From: Vibrio sagamiensis NBRC 104589
Lineage (GTDB): Bacteria > Pseudomonadota > Gammaproteobacteria > Enterobacterales > Vibrionaceae
Assembly (NCBI RefSeq): GCF_007990935.1
Contig: NZ_BJXJ01000007.1
Coordinates: 62,001 to 126,000, forward strand
Direction of reading: 5' to 3'
DNA length: 64,000 bases
How positions within the stretch are numbered: the first letter of the stretch is position 1; the number at the start of each line of letters is the position of its first letter. A program made the translations under genes and the position numbers. Positions 10,008-20,376 of this stretch are shown piece after piece. Under the pieces are notes generated by a model. The model made no database searches and was not told the origin of the DNA. It worked only from the letters and a program-made list of their open reading frames with translations.

Positions 10008-11567
10008 TTAGATATTTGAATCGTAATTGTTACGTTTTGGGCATGTGGATAAAATCTCTCGATGACCTGTTTCTTTCACTTCTTCTAATATGACGTCAAA
10101 GCCCCATAAGCGGTATACATGTTTTAAGACTTCTTCGTGGCTGTTGTGTAAGGGTATTCTGTTATGAGGTACATATTGTAGAGTCAATGAACGATCACCA
10201 CGTACATCAACATTATAAACTTGAATATTGGGCTCTAAGTTCGACAAGTTATACTGAGCCGCCAATTTTTCACGGATCTGTTTGTAACCCATTTCATCAT
10301 GAATGGCAGATACCTCAATATAATTTTTACGGTCATTGTCCTCCACTGCAAATAGTTTGAAATCGCGGATGAGTTTAGGAGATAAGTATTGACTAATAAA
10401 ACTTTCATCTTTGAAATTATGCATGGCAAAATGCAGGGAATCGAGCCAGTTTGACCCTGCTAACTCAGGAAACCACTCTTTATCTTCATCGGTTGGCTCT
10501 TCACAAATTCGTTTTATGTCACGAAACATAGCAAAACCAAGAGCGTAAGGATTGATCCCATTAAAATAAGGGCTGTTATAGGCAGGTTGGGCAACCACAC
10601 TGGTATGGCTATGTAAAAATTCTAAAATAAACTTCTCGGACACTAATCCTTCATCATATAAGTGATTGAGAATCGTATAATGCCAAAAAGTTGCCCAGCC
10701 CTCATTCATTACCTGAGTTTGCTTTTGAGGGTAAAAGTACTGACTGACTTTGCGAACAATACGAACAATTTCGCGTTGCCAAGGTTCTAATAATGGAGCA
10801 TGTTTTTCAAAGAAGTACAATAAGTTTTCTTGGGGTTCAGTTGGGAAGCGAACCTTAATGTCTTCTTCTTTACTTTTGGCTTGAGGAACTGTGCGCCAGA
10901 GTTCATTCACTTGAGACTGTAAATAACTTTCACGTTCTTCTTGGCGTGCTTTTTCTTCATTGATCGAAATTTTCTCTGGACGTTTATATCGATCTACACC
11001 GAAATTCATCAAGGCATGGCAGGAGTCTAGCAGTTGTTCTACTTCTTGAACGCCATAGCGCTCTTCACATTTAGCGATATAATTCTTAGCAAAAAGTAAG
11101 TAATCAATTATGGATCCTGCATCAGTCCAAGTTTGGAAAAGATAGTTACCCTTGAAGAAAGAGTTATGACCGTAGCAAGCGTGAGCAATAACCAAAGCTT
11201 GCATTGTGACAGTATTCTCTTCCATTAAATAAGCAATGCAGGGGTTAGAGTTAATCACTATCTCGTAAGCTAAGCCCATTTGACCGTGTTTATAATTTTG
11301 CTCTGTTTGAATAAACTTTTTACCAAATGACCAATGGTTATAATTAATTGGCATACCAATGCTTGAATAAGCATCCATCATTTGTTCTGAGGTGATGACC
11401 TCGATTTGGTTAGGATAGGTGTCGAGACGATAGAGTTTTGCAACACGTTTAATTTCTTTGTGATAACGCTCTAGCAGTTCAAATGTCCAATCCGGTCCAT
11501 CAGGAAGTCGTCCCGAGTTACTGCTGTCTGAAGCTGTATCCGAAGCTTTTTTTGTTGTTGTTTTCAT
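10008..11567 (-). CDS. SpoVR family protein (YcgB-like)
   Basis: A 519-residue protein of the SpoVR family, named after a Bacillus spore cortex protein but widespread in non-spore-formers, where its activity is unknown. The conserved opening GPDWTFELLERYHKEIKRVA and the later NEGWATFWHYTILNHLYDEG and NPYALGFAMFRDI blocks are present; HEGWA-like segments recall metallopeptidase helices, but this is only a resemblance. It is encoded 11 bp after yeaH on the same strand, giving the order prkA-yeaH-spoVR that recurs in proteobacteria as a stationary-phase or starvation module. Confidence 0.93.
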   Translation of the reverse strand: MKTTTKKASDTASDSSNSGRLPDGPDWTFELLERYHKEIKRVAKLYRLDTYPNQIEVITSEQMMDAYSSIGMPINYNHWSFGKKFIQTEQNYKHGQMGLAYEIVINSNPCIAYLMEENTVTMQALVIAHACYGHNSFFKGNYLFQTWTDAGSIIDYLLFAKNYIAKCEERYGVQEVEQLLDSCHALMNFGVDRYKRPEKISINEEKARQEERESYLQSQVNELWRTVPQAKSKEEDIKVRFPTEPQENLLYFFEKHAPLLEPWQREIVRIVRKVSQYFYPQKQTQVMNEGWATFWHYTILNHLYDEGLVSEKFILEFLHSHTSVVAQPAYNSPYFNGINPYALGFAMFRDIKRICEEPTDEDKEWFPELAGSNWLDSLHFAMHNFKDESFISQYLSPKLIRDFKLFAVEDNDRKNYIEVSAIHDEMGYKQIREKLAAQYNLSNLEPNIQVYNVDVRGDRSLTLQYVPHNRIPLHNSHEEVLKHVYRLWGFDVILEEVKETGHREILSTCPKRNNYDSNI

Positions 11568-11578
11568 AAGTCGCCTCC

Positions 11579-12850
11579 TTACACCGTTTCTTTTTGGAAT
11601 AATTCACGGAAAACTGGGAAAATATCCTCCACAGAACGAATATTTTTCATGGCAAAATTCGGAAAAGCTTCTGATAGTTTCTCATACTCATGCCATAGTG
11701 TTTGATGTGAACGTCGAGTGATTTCGATGTATGAATAATACTGACAATTAGGTAAAAGTTTTTTTACCAAGAGATCTCTACAACGAGGTGAATCATCTGC
11801 CCAGTTATCACCATCAGAAGCTTGGGCGGCATAAATATTCCACTGGTTGAGTGGGTAACGTTCTTTGATTATTTCATCCATAAGCTTAAGAGCACTAGAA
11901 ACAATCGTCCCCCCTGTTTCTTGTGAATAGAAAAACTCATGCTCATCGACTTCTTTGGCTTGAGTGTGGTGACGAATGAAAACAACTTCTACATTTTCAT
12001 AGGTACGATTTAAGAAAAGATATAGGAGTACATAAAAGCGTTTAGCAATGTCTTTAGTAGCTTGATCCATAGAGCCTGAAACATCCATCAAGCAAAACAT
12101 GACAGCTTGGCTGGATGGAATAGGGCGTCTCTCGTAGTTTTTAAACCTAAGATCGAACGTGTCGATAAACGGTACACTTTCAATTTTTTTACGTAGTTCA
12201 ATTATCTCAGATTTTAAACGATTTTCTTCAAGAGCTTGAGCTGGTTCAATATTCTGAATATCGGTCAGCTGCTCTTCAAGTTCATTGATCATACGCTTTT
12301 TGCCAGCGGTCATTGCTGTTCTACGCGCGAGAGATTGTTGTAAAGAGCGAACGATCGCGATGTTGGATGGTATACCTGCAGTTTGATAACCAGCACGATG
12401 TGTTTTCCATTCGGTAATTTTGGTTATTTGATTCTTCTCAAGATTTGGCAGTTCGAGATCTTCAAAAAGGATATCAAGGTATTCATCTTTAGAAATTTGG
12501 AAAACGAATTCATCTTGCCCTTCACCATCCGGACTGGCGTTACCTTCGCCTGAACCGCTTCCTTGACCTCCTCCTTTAGGGCGCTCCATTTTGTCCCCTT
12601 GAATGAATTGATCATTGCCAGGGTGGACACGTTCTCTTTCACCACCATTACCTTGGTGGAACATAGGTTCATTTATGTCTTTGTGCGGAATAGCAACGTC
12701 TTCGCCAGTCTCGGTATTAGTTATCGAGCGGCGATTCACTGCGTCAGCAACCGACTCTTTTATTTGCTCCTTATGGCGCTTTAAGAAGCGCTGTCGGTTA
12801 ACAGCGCTCTTATTTTTGCCATTGAGCCTTCGGTCTATAAATTGCGCCAT
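11579..12850 (-). CDS. yeaH: VWA domain protein YeaH (DUF444)
   Basis: A 423-residue DUF444 protein. ATG 12850 is preferred over an upstream in-frame ATG because AGGGGA lies just 5' of it and because relatives begin with the [12 protein letters not shown] block. After a Gly-rich linker ([11 protein letters not shown]) comes a von Willebrand A-type domain with an intact MIDAS motif DVSGS at about residues 256-260, suggesting metal-dependent protein binding. YeaH is encoded with the PrkA/YeaG kinase and is thought to work with it in nutrient stress; direct partners here are inferred. A short hairpin separates it from prkA. Confidence 0.94.
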   Translation of the reverse strand: MAQFIDRRLNGKNKSAVNRQRFLKRHKEQIKESVADAVNRRSITNTETGEDVAIPHKDINEPMFHQGNGGERERVHPGNDQFIQGDKMERPKGGGQGSGSGEGNASPDGEGQDEFVFQISKDEYLDILFEDLELPNLEKNQITKITEWKTHRAGYQTAGIPSNIAIVRSLQQSLARRTAMTAGKKRMINELEEQLTDIQNIEPAQALEENRLKSEIIELRKKIESVPFIDTFDLRFKNYERRPIPSSQAVMFCLMDVSGSMDQATKDIAKRFYVLLYLFLNRTYENVEVVFIRHHTQAKEVDEHEFFYSQETGGTIVSSALKLMDEIIKERYPLNQWNIYAAQASDGDNWADDSPRCRDLLVKKLLPNCQYYSYIEITRRSHQTLWHEYEKLSEAFPNFAMKNIRSVEDIFPVFRELFQKETV

Positions 12851-12880
12851 GAAATTCCCCTCTTCATGTTTCACAAGCGA

Positions 12881-12900
12881 CCTAACTCACATGGGTTAGG
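12881..12900 (-). other. Hairpin at the prkA stop codon, upstream of yeaH
   Basis: Arms CCTAAC / GTTAGG with an 8-nt loop; the stem overlaps the last codons and TAA of prkA and there is no T-tract. It could protect the prkA 3' end or tune read-through into yeaH. Six base pairs is weak. Confidence 0.35.
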
Positions 12901-14830
12901 ATGACTTACGTACTCGTAGATACCATTCAGAAAGTAGGCGAACTTGTTTCTCGGTGTAGCCTTTTTCCATCATACGAGCAACAAAGTCGTCGTGTTTCTT
13001 TTGATCTTCAGAAGATGTTTTCGCGTTGAATGAAATAACCGGCAGCAGTTCTTCAGTATTAGAGAACATTTTCTTCTCAATTACTGTGCGAAGCTTTTCA
13101 TAGCTTGTCCAAACCGGATTTTGTCCATTGTTGTTGGCTTTTGCACGAAGGACAAAATTAACGATTTCATTTCGGAAATCTTTAGGATTAGAGATACCTG
13201 CTGTCTTTTCAATTTTTTCCAGCTCTGCATTCAGTGATGCTCTGTCAAAAAGCTGCCCAGTCTCTGGATCACGATATTCTTGATCTTGAATCCAGAAATC
13301 AGCGTAGGTTACGTAGCGGTCAAAAATGTTTTGGCCATATTCAGAATAAGACTCAAGGTAAGCGGTTTGTACTTCCTTACCAATAAACTCAACATAGCGA
13401 GGCACTAGGTAACCTTTTAGAAACTCAAGGTATTTCTCTGCCACTTCGCTTGGGAATTGCTCGCGTTCAACTTGTTGTTCTATGACATAGAATAGGTGTA
13501 CTGGATTAGCCGCGACTTCAGATTGGTCGAAGTTAAATACTCTTGAAAGTATCTTAAAAGCAAAACGAGTGGAAAGGCCATTCATGCCTTCGTCTACGCC
13601 GGCAAAATCACGATACTCTTGGTAGCTTTTAGCTTTTGGATCGGTGTCTTTTAGTGTTTCACCATCATATACACGCATCTTAGAGAAAATGGATGAATTA
13701 TCAGGTTCTTTAAGCCGAGATAGTATGCTGAATTGAGCCAGAGTTTCTAAAGTACTTGGAGAGCATGGAGCCGTTGATAGTTCACTGTTCTCAAGGAGTT
13801 TTTTGTAGATTTTGACTTCTTCGGAAACACGCAAGCAATAAGGAACTTTCACAATGTAGACTCGGTCTAAAAAAGCCTCATTATTTTTATTGTTGCGGAA
13901 TGTTTGCCATTCTGATTCATTAGAGTGTGCTAAAATCATTCCGTCAAACGGTATTGCCGATAATCCTTCTGTACCGTTGAAATTACCTTCTTGTGTAGCG
14001 GTAAGTAGAGGGTGCAAAACTTTGATTGGTGCCTTGAACATTTCTACGAATTCCATCAAACCCTGGTTTGCTTTACAAAGAGCACCAGAATAGCTGTAAG
14101 CGTCAGGATCGTCTTGTGAAAAGTGTTCAAGCTGACGAATATCGACTTTACCAACGAGTGATGAGATATCTTGATTGTTTTCATCCCCTGGTTCAGTTTT
14201 GGCAATACCCGTTTGATCCAAGATGGAAGGGCGTACTTTGAGCACTTTAAATTGGGTAATGTCACCTCCAAATTCATGCAGACGTTTCGCTGCCCACGGT
14301 GACATAATTGAGCGAAGGTAACGCGGCTCAATCCCATATTCTGCTTTGAGAATTTCACCATCTTCATTTGCATTGAACAGACAGAATGGGTGGTCGTTGA
14401 CTGGGCTTCGTTCGCCGTTTGCGCTCAAAACGTAAATTGGCATTTTTTCCATTAGCGCCTTCAATTTCTCGGCTAATGATGATTTTCCGCCTCCGACAGG
14501 GCCTAAGAGGTAAAGAATTTGCTTACGTTCTTCTAAGCCTTGAGCTGCATGTTTCAAGTATGAGACAATTTGCTCTATGGCATCTTCCATACCATAGAAA
14601 TCTTTAAACGTGTCATAGCGTGATATGACACGATTAGAGAAAATACGGCTCAGTGTAGGATCCTGAGCAGTGTCAATTACTTCAGGTTCACCGATTGCCA
14701 TTAACAACCTCTCAGCTGCATTGGCATAAGCGCTTTTGTCGTCCTTACACAGGGCTAGAAAATCCTGTAACGACATCTCTTCATCTTTGGAATCTTCATA
14801 TCTAGATTGATAGTGGTCGAAAATACTCAT
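12896..14830 (-). CDS. yeaG: PrkA-family serine protein kinase (YeaG)
   Basis: A 644-residue PrkA/YeaG kinase: an N-terminal AAA-like nucleotide-binding domain joined to a C-terminal kinase-like PrkA domain. The Walker A is GPVGGGKS at residues 110-117. Conserved blocks include HSNESEWQTFRNNKNNEAFLDR and DRYVTYADFWIQDQEYRDPETG. In E. coli YeaG acts in sustained nitrogen or nutrient starvation together with YeaH. It is the first gene of prkA-yeaH-spoVR and has a 530-bp untranslated region upstream, consistent with its own regulated promoter. I looked for a sigma-54 type -24/-12 element upstream and found none that convinced me. Confidence 0.95.
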   Translation of the reverse strand: MSIFDHYQSRYEDSKDEEMSLQDFLALCKDDKSAYANAAERLLMAIGEPEVIDTAQDPTLSRIFSNRVISRYDTFKDFYGMEDAIEQIVSYLKHAAQGLEERKQILYLLGPVGGGKSSLAEKLKALMEKMPIYVLSANGERSPVNDHPFCLFNANEDGEILKAEYGIEPRYLRSIMSPWAAKRLHEFGGDITQFKVLKVRPSILDQTGIAKTEPGDENNQDISSLVGKVDIRQLEHFSQDDPDAYSYSGALCKANQGLMEFVEMFKAPIKVLHPLLTATQEGNFNGTEGLSAIPFDGMILAHSNESEWQTFRNNKNNEAFLDRVYIVKVPYCLRVSEEVKIYKKLLENSELSTAPCSPSTLETLAQFSILSRLKEPDNSSIFSKMRVYDGETLKDTDPKAKSYQEYRDFAGVDEGMNGLSTRFAFKILSRVFNFDQSEVAANPVHLFYVIEQQVEREQFPSEVAEKYLEFLKGYLVPRYVEFIGKEVQTAYLESYSEYGQNIFDRYVTYADFWIQDQEYRDPETGQLFDRASLNAELEKIEKTAGISNPKDFRNEIVNFVLRAKANNNGQNPVWTSYEKLRTVIEKKMFSNTEELLPVISFNAKTSSEDQKKHDDFVARMMEKGYTEKQVRLLSEWYLRVRKSS

Positions 14831-15314
14831 GTCGTTTCCCCTTTAATTGTCAGTCTATTGACGAACGTTGATTTCAGCTTATCCATGTTTAAAGTATTCA
14901 TCTGCAAAGTGAAAATGTGCATCCTATTATCAATCCCAGTGCGTGAATTTTTGCGTTAGTCACCAAAGCAACGACATGCTATGGTAGGTATTTCACTGCA
15001 GCTTAGAGTGATGGGCAAGCTTTTATCAATCACTCCTTTCTTCTTTTTTAAGCCTAGTCGGGGATTTGCAATTTTGCTTAACAATTATGAATTTATTGTT
15101 GAAATTAACATCTAAATCACTAATTAAAGGCATGTAGATCTTGGAGGGTATCGACTCTGAGACATAGAGGGCATAGGATGTGTCGGTGATTAAGCAATTT
15201 AGTTCTTATTCTTACTGCTCATCAATACTCAATTTTAATTAACAATTGTAGTGCACTGGTATGTGAAGTGAGAGAGTTAATGAAATAGGAAAACCTTACT
15301 TAATCGAAGAGGAG
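14831..15314. other. Long intergenic region upstream of prkA
   Basis: No open frame of note. It must hold the prkA promoter on the minus strand. On the plus strand a TTGAAA and a TAATTA hexamer spaced by 16 nt begin near 15098, upstream of an orphan plus-strand terminator, so a small RNA could be encoded here (see findings). Confidence 0.4.
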
Positions 15315-15348
15315 GAGAGCTTTACATTTCAAATAAAGCTCTCTTTTA
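15315..15348 (+). terminator. Terminator-like hairpin with plus-strand polarity
   Basis: Perfect 10-bp arms GAGAGCTTTA / TAAAGCTCTC around a 9-nt loop, followed by TTTTAAT on the plus strand. On the minus strand the stem is followed by CTCCTCTTCG with no T-tract, although it lies only 13 bp beyond the yfbU stop. No plus-strand gene precedes it. Confidence 0.7.
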
Positions 15349-15360
15349 ATAAAACACTTT

Positions 15361-15861
15361 CTAGGCGCTCAAGATCTGAGTAAGCTCGTTAGAACATAGG
15401 TGGTATTGACGAGGGCAGTTGCGCCAAGTTTTCACCATTCGTCGATATTTTTCCAGCATTGGTATTTGACTGTTGAAATGATGATCAGCTTTATCAAATT
15501 GTGAGTAGAGTCCCTCATAATCAATCAGGAATCGAACATAGTGTACGAGCTGCGCTTCCGTTGAAAGATCAAATCCAAGAAACTCAAGCCGCCGCTTGTC
15601 GACATTATAGCATTCATCGCTATGCAGGATTTTGAAAGACTCTTGCATGGCATGATACATTTCCATGACCTCTATAATTTCACGGCATTCCGCTTCAGCA
15701 ATACTGCCAAAGCTTTTGCTTAGCTCATGCATTTGAAGTTCATACCCACGTTCAATAATGACCTGAAAACGACTGTATTTTGTAGAATTATTAGGGTCAA
15801 GCTGAGATAATAACTTATATTGGTTTGACAGAATCAAGCGCTGGGCATTGGACATTTCCAT
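15361..15861 (-). CDS. yfbU: YfbU family protein
   Basis: A 166-residue member of the YfbU family (UPF0304), cytosolic and of unknown function; E. coli YfbU has been linked to cell death phenotypes on overproduction. The opening [18 protein letters not shown] and the end [16 protein letters not shown] match the family from end to end. ATG 15861 is chosen because GAGG lies 6 nt upstream and relatives start MEM; a further ATG four codons earlier is possible. It is encoded alone on the minus strand downstream of pflA. Confidence 0.93.
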   Translation of the reverse strand: MEMSNAQRLILSNQYKLLSQLDPNNSTKYSRFQVIIERGYELQMHELSKSFGSIAEAECREIIEVMEMYHAMQESFKILHSDECYNVDKRRLEFLGFDLSTEAQLVHYVRFLIDYEGLYSQFDKADHHFNSQIPMLEKYRRMVKTWRNCPRQYHLCSNELTQILSA

Positions 15862-15962
15862 GGAAGACCTCATAAAAGCAAATACGGATTTTATGTACCT
15901 AGATTAACTCGATGGACTTAAAGCAAACATGATCTCAGCACATATTTTTCGATAATAAAGAT

Positions 15963-15992
15963 GTATGCTCAAGCTGTTTTACTTGAGCATAC
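15963..15992 (-). terminator. Hairpin downstream of pflA
   Basis: Perfect 11-bp arms GTATGCTCAAG / CTTGAGCATAC with an 8-nt loop, 36 bp beyond the pflA stop. The minus-strand tail is only moderately T-rich (ATCTTTATTATC), so termination may be partial. Confidence 0.6.
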
Positions 15993-16027
15993 CACTATGA
16001 GGAAGGTGATTTTATACGTCGGCTAGC

Positions 16028-16768
16028 TCAGTACTTTACGTTTGGATGATATTGGGACAATATTGACTGAATTGTGTCCATCATTTCTTTTGAAGGTGGA
16101 TTGACGCCTTCAAGTGGATACTCAAGGCCGAGTGCTTCCCACTTATGTGCCCCTAGTTTGTGATAAGGTAAAAGTTCAACTTTTTCAATGTTATTCATTG
16201 GTTGAATAAACTTACCAAGCATATGCGCTGCTTCTGGGTCATCAGTATAACCGGGTACCACAACATAGCGGATCCAAGTTTTCTGTTTTACTTCATGTAA
16301 ATAACGCGCAAAATCCAAAACTCTTCTATTCGAAACACCAATGAATTCTTGGTGGATCTCATCTTTCATGTGTTTTAAATCAAGCATAACAAGATCGGTT
16401 GCTTCTATTACTTCATCAATCACTTCGGTATGTTTACGGATGTAGCCGTTAGTATCAAGGCAAGTATGGATCCCTTCTGTATGAGCAGCACGAAAGAAAT
16501 CTCGAACAAACTCAGGCTGAAGCATTGCTTCGCCACCAGAACAAGTTACACCACCGCCGGAAGCATTCATAAAATGTCGATAAGACTTTGCTTCAGAAAT
16601 GATCTCTTCTACTGTGATTTCTCTGCCATCATGAGTATCCCAAGTATCTCTATTATGGCAATATTTACAGCGCATCAAGCAACCTTGCAAGAAGACAATA
16701 AAGCGGATACCTGGTCCATCGACGGTTCCACAGGATTCAAACGAGTGAATTCGACCAACTGTTGACAT
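16028..16768 (-). CDS. pflA: Pyruvate formate-lyase activating enzyme PflA
   Basis: PflA is the radical-SAM enzyme that installs the glycyl radical on pyruvate formate-lyase under anaerobiosis. ATG 16768 gives 246 residues, the E. coli length. The iron-sulfur motif CxxxCxxC is at Cys30, Cys34 and Cys37 ([11 protein letters not shown]), followed by the SAM-binding [16 protein letters not shown] segment near 68. Its partner pflB lies about 1.3 kb upstream on the same strand, with an LpxR-type gene between them, so pflA probably has its own promoter in the 200-bp gap before it. Confidence 0.96.
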   Translation of the reverse strand: MSTVGRIHSFESCGTVDGPGIRFIVFLQGCLMRCKYCHNRDTWDTHDGREITVEEIISEAKSYRHFMNASGGGVTCSGGEAMLQPEFVRDFFRAAHTEGIHTCLDTNGYIRKHTEVIDEVIEATDLVMLDLKHMKDEIHQEFIGVSNRRVLDFARYLHEVKQKTWIRYVVVPGYTDDPEAAHMLGKFIQPMNNIEKVELLPYHKLGAHKWEALGLEYPLEGVNPPSKEMMDTIQSILSQYHPNVKY

Positions 16769-16969
16769 CTTAACTCTCATACATAGTGGACTTTGGTTTT
16801 TATTCTATTACAAACTGTAGGGTTAAAACAGCTTTCGAACGACTAATTATCAAGATAAAAAACGACTATGAGTGATACAGAAAAGGAGAACAAGATCTAA
16901 AATCCAGTATTAAAACGTCCTAAGAACCGTGAGGTTACTTGGGTATCAAATTTATGAGAGAGTAGCCCT

Positions 16970-17947
16970 TTAAAAAAAAGCAAACAGAGATAGAGAACCT
17001 GTGCCATAAACGTCAGTTGGAGCTTCTGTATAGTCGGGTGTCTTGACAGTAAAGGTAAAGCTAGCACCTAGATGTTTGTTATACCAAGCTGCACCAGCAA
17101 TAGCACTAGCCTGCCAATGTTGTAAAGTTACATCAAATCTATTTTGTGTTTCTGGAATGGCAGAGCGCTCACCTTCAATTGTGATATCATTGAATCGGTA
17201 ACGACCTTCAAAACCAGTGAAGATAAACCAACTAGGTGTATTATCGGTTAGCATGCTGGCATGAAAGGGGCCTTCGGCACTAATATTGGCCGCAGCAATA
17301 CTCGTATTCAAATTTGTTCCCCAGCGGAGCATGACGCCTTGTGAAATATCACTGCGAAAGTTGCCTACATTAATATCGTTGACGTTGGTGATCTCCCATT
17401 GAGTCCTTTCTCCTTGACTACGTATCAGGGTATTAAAAGCGCGATAGCCAAGGCTAAAAGCTAAGTAATCATCAATTTGATAATCCCAGCCTTGAGGGGG
17501 AGTGGAGCCAGTGATGCCATGAACAATATCTTGTGCTTTAGAGGATAATGATCCATCACCGGTTGTTCCAATCGTGACGTTATATCGAACCGCTTTGTTA
17601 TCAGTTAGTGAAAGGTAATTTACTGCAGTATGCAAGTAGCCAGCATAAGGACGATCATTGCATATTGGGTGGTCAGCTTCGATCTCACTTGGAGTAAACA
17701 TTTTATGGCCTAAAATCCATTCCACTTTATCTACATTTTTTCCGTTTTGATCACTGAGCGATAAAAGCTGTAACTCAGTTTTTGGCTTTAATTTTCCAGT
17801 AGCGTAGGAAAGAAATAATCCATTTGTATAGTCTTGATCCACCCCGAAGATACCATCGTTATCCAGAGTAAAAGAGAAAGTGGATGGCGTTGATGCCAGT
17901 ATTTCTGGTGATAGCAAAGCCAAGAAGAGAATCTTATGCGATTTCAT
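16970..17947 (-). CDS. LpxR-type lipid A 3'-O-deacylase (DUF2219)
   Basis: A 325-residue outer-membrane beta-barrel of the LpxR/DUF2219 family, whose characterised members remove the 3'-acyloxyacyl chain from lipid A in a Ca-dependent reaction. A signal peptide (about residues 1-18) precedes FSFTLDNDGIFGVDQDYTNG, the N-terminal active-site strand; Asn30 and Asp31 are candidates for the catalytic pair. The family block DRPYAGYLH is near residue 103 and HGITGSTPPQGWD near 153. The chain ends in FAFF, an aromatic C-terminus typical of barrels. Lipid A is likely its substrate, but the activity is inferred. It interrupts the pflB-pflA pair. Confidence 0.88.
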   Translation of the reverse strand: MKSHKILFLALLSPEILASTPSTFSFTLDNDGIFGVDQDYTNGLFLSYATGKLKPKTELQLLSLSDQNGKNVDKVEWILGHKMFTPSEIEADHPICNDRPYAGYLHTAVNYLSLTDNKAVRYNVTIGTTGDGSLSSKAQDIVHGITGSTPPQGWDYQIDDYLAFSLGYRAFNTLIRSQGERTQWEITNVNDINVGNFRSDISQGVMLRWGTNLNTSIAAANISAEGPFHASMLTDNTPSWFIFTGFEGRYRFNDITIEGERSAIPETQNRFDVTLQHWQASAIAGAAWYNKHLGASFTFTVKTPDYTEAPTDVYGTGSLSLFAFF

Positions 17948-18033
17948 ATTGTTCTTCTGTCATATTTTTATGCATCATACTTAATTCTTGGTTCAAAAGC
18001 TTCAACCAAATACAGAGTTCAAGTTCCTTATAA

Positions 18034-18063
18034 TAAAAAAAGCCGATACGATCACGCATCGGC
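18034..18063 (-). terminator. Terminator of pflB
   Basis: Minus-strand arms GCCGAT / ATCGGC followed by a run of eight Ts, 37 bp beyond the pflB stop. It separates pflB from the downstream LpxR-type gene and pflA. Confidence 0.85.
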
Positions 18064-18099
18064 ATTACATTAATTACTTATGGGTATGGTTTGTTATTG

Positions 18100-20376
18100 T
18101 TACAGAGAATTCGTGAATGTTCTGGCGATGACATCGGCTTGTTGTTCTGCTGTTAGAGAGTTAAAACGAACAGCGTAACCAGATACACGAATTGTGAGTT
18201 GAGGATATTTCTCTGGGTGCTTAACAGCGTCTTCTAGAGTTTCACGGTTAAGAACGTTGACATTTAGATGTTGACCACCTTCAATGCCAGATTCGTGATG
18301 GAAATAACCATCCATCAGACCAGCAAGGTTAGCGCGTTGTGAACCTTCATCTTTACCCAGTGCGTTAGGTACGATAGAGAACGTGTAAGAGATACCATCT
18401 TTAGCGTGAGCAAACGGCAGTTTACCTACAGACGTTAGAGACGCTACAGCCCCTTTTTCGTCACGGCCGTGCATTGGGTTCGCTCCTGGTGCGAAAGGAG
18501 CACCAGCGCGACGACCGTCAGGCGTGTTCCCCGTCTTCTTACCGTATACCACGTTTGAAGTGATCGTTAGGATAGACTGAGTAGGAACTGCGTCACGGTA
18601 TGTTTTAAGCTGACGAATCTTGTTCATGAAGACTTCAACCAGTTCACAAGCGATGTCATCAACGCGAGCATCGTTGTTACCGAATTTAGGGTAGTCGCCT
18701 TCGATTTCAAAATCGATTGCTACGCCATCTTCGTCACGGATTGGTTTAACTTTCGCGTATTTGATTGCAGATAGAGAGTCAGCCGCTACGGATAGGCCTG
18801 CAATACCACAAGCCATAGTGCGACGAACGTCACGGTCATGCAGAGCCATGAGTGCAGCTTCGTAGCTGTACTTGTCGTGCATGAAATGTATGCTGTTTAG
18901 TGCTGTAACGTATTGCTTAGCCAGCCAATCCATAAAGTGGTCAAGTTTGCCCCATACGTCGTTGAAGTCTAAAACCTCGTCAGCGATCTTAGGCATTTGT
19001 GGGCCCACTTGGATCTTTAATTTCTCATCCACGCCGCCGTTGATTACGTAAAGCAGCGTTTTCGCCAAGTTAGCACGGGCACCGAAGAACTGCATATGTT
19101 TACCGATGATCATTGGCGATACACAACATGCAATTGCGTAGTCATCAGAGACGAAGTCAGGACGCATCAAGTCGTCATTCTCGTACTGGATGGAAGAAGT
19201 ATCGATAGACACCTTGGCACAGAATTTCTTGAAACCTTCAGGTAATTGCTCAGACCAAAGAACTGTGATGTTTGGCTCTGGAGAAGGCCCCATTGTGTAT
19301 AGAGAGTTTAGGAAGCGGAAGTTTGAACGCGTAACGAGCGTACGACCATCCAAGCCCATACCACCCATAGACTCTGTTGCCCAGATTGGGTCGCCAGAGA
19401 ATAGATCATCATATTCAGGAGTACGTAGAAAACGAACCATACGGAGCTTCATGACGAAGTGGTCGATCATTTCCTGTGCATCAACTTCTGTGATCTTACC
19501 TTCGGCGATATCTCGTTCGATATAGATATCGAGGAAAGTCGAAGTACGACCTAGCGACATTGCTGCGCCGTTTTGAGATTTAACTGCAGCAAGGTAACCG
19601 AAGTATGTCCATTGGATGGCTTCTTGTGCCGTTTCTGCAGGACGAGAAATATCACAGCCGTATTTCTTCGCCATCACTTTCATTTGGCCAAGAGCACGAT
19701 GTTGTTCAGCAATTTCTTCACGAAGTTGCATTGTCATTTGCAGGTCAACACCGTTTTCGAAGCGTTCTTGTAGAGAGTTAAACTGAGCCAGCTTATCTTT
19801 CATTAAGAAATCGATACCGTACAGAGCAACGCGGCGATAGTCACCGATAATACGGCCACGACCATACGCATCTGGAAGACCGGTCAGTACACCAGACTTA
19901 CGACAAGCAAGAATGTCTGGTGTGTAAATGTCGAATACACCAGCATTATGAGTTTTACGATACTCAGAGTAGATTTTTGAGATCTGTGGGTCTAGCTCGC
20001 GATCGTAGGCTTTGCATGAGCCTTCAACCATACGAATACCACCATTTGGAATGATGGCACGTTTTAGCGGCGCATCTGTTTGAAGACCAACAATGGTTTC
20101 TAGGCTTTGATCAATGTAACCAGCATCGTGTGCTGTGATGGTAGAGATAAGGTCAGTATCGAAGTCAACAGGGGCATGAGTGGCATTCTCTTGCTTGATT
20201 CCTTCCATTACTTTTGCCCAAAGCTTATTAGTCGCTTCAGTACCCTCAGAAACTAGAAAAGATTCGTCACCTTCATACGGAGTGTAGTTTTTCTGAATGA
20301 AATCACGAACGTTGACTTCGTTTTGCCACTCACCTGCAACAAAACCTTCCCAAGCTTTAGCAAATTGCTCTGCCAT
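18100..20376 (-). CDS. pflB: Pyruvate formate-lyase PflB
   Basis: PflB converts pyruvate and CoA to acetyl-CoA and formate in anaerobic mixed-acid fermentation. The 758-residue protein carries the catalytic cysteine pair in IACCVSPM at Cys417-Cys418 and the glycyl-radical motif RVSGYAVRF with Gly733, both at the positions expected from the E. coli enzyme. It is full length. A near-consensus FNR site lies 90 bp upstream and a strong terminator follows. No focA formate channel gene is adjacent in this window. Confidence 0.98.
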   Translation of the reverse strand: MAEQFAKAWEGFVAGEWQNEVNVRDFIQKNYTPYEGDESFLVSEGTEATNKLWAKVMEGIKQENATHAPVDFDTDLISTITAHDAGYIDQSLETIVGLQTDAPLKRAIIPNGGIRMVEGSCKAYDRELDPQISKIYSEYRKTHNAGVFDIYTPDILACRKSGVLTGLPDAYGRGRIIGDYRRVALYGIDFLMKDKLAQFNSLQERFENGVDLQMTMQLREEIAEQHRALGQMKVMAKKYGCDISRPAETAQEAIQWTYFGYLAAVKSQNGAAMSLGRTSTFLDIYIERDIAEGKITEVDAQEMIDHFVMKLRMVRFLRTPEYDDLFSGDPIWATESMGGMGLDGRTLVTRSNFRFLNSLYTMGPSPEPNITVLWSEQLPEGFKKFCAKVSIDTSSIQYENDDLMRPDFVSDDYAIACCVSPMIIGKHMQFFGARANLAKTLLYVINGGVDEKLKIQVGPQMPKIADEVLDFNDVWGKLDHFMDWLAKQYVTALNSIHFMHDKYSYEAALMALHDRDVRRTMACGIAGLSVAADSLSAIKYAKVKPIRDEDGVAIDFEIEGDYPKFGNNDARVDDIACELVEVFMNKIRQLKTYRDAVPTQSILTITSNVVYGKKTGNTPDGRRAGAPFAPGANPMHGRDEKGAVASLTSVGKLPFAHAKDGISYTFSIVPNALGKDEGSQRANLAGLMDGYFHHESGIEGGQHLNVNVLNRETLEDAVKHPEKYPQLTIRVSGYAVRFNSLTAEQQADVIARTFTNSL

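Noticed and set aside
14831..15100. Sigma-54 promoter upstream of prkA
   Set aside because: No GG-N10-GC arrangement with acceptable flanks was found on the minus strand.
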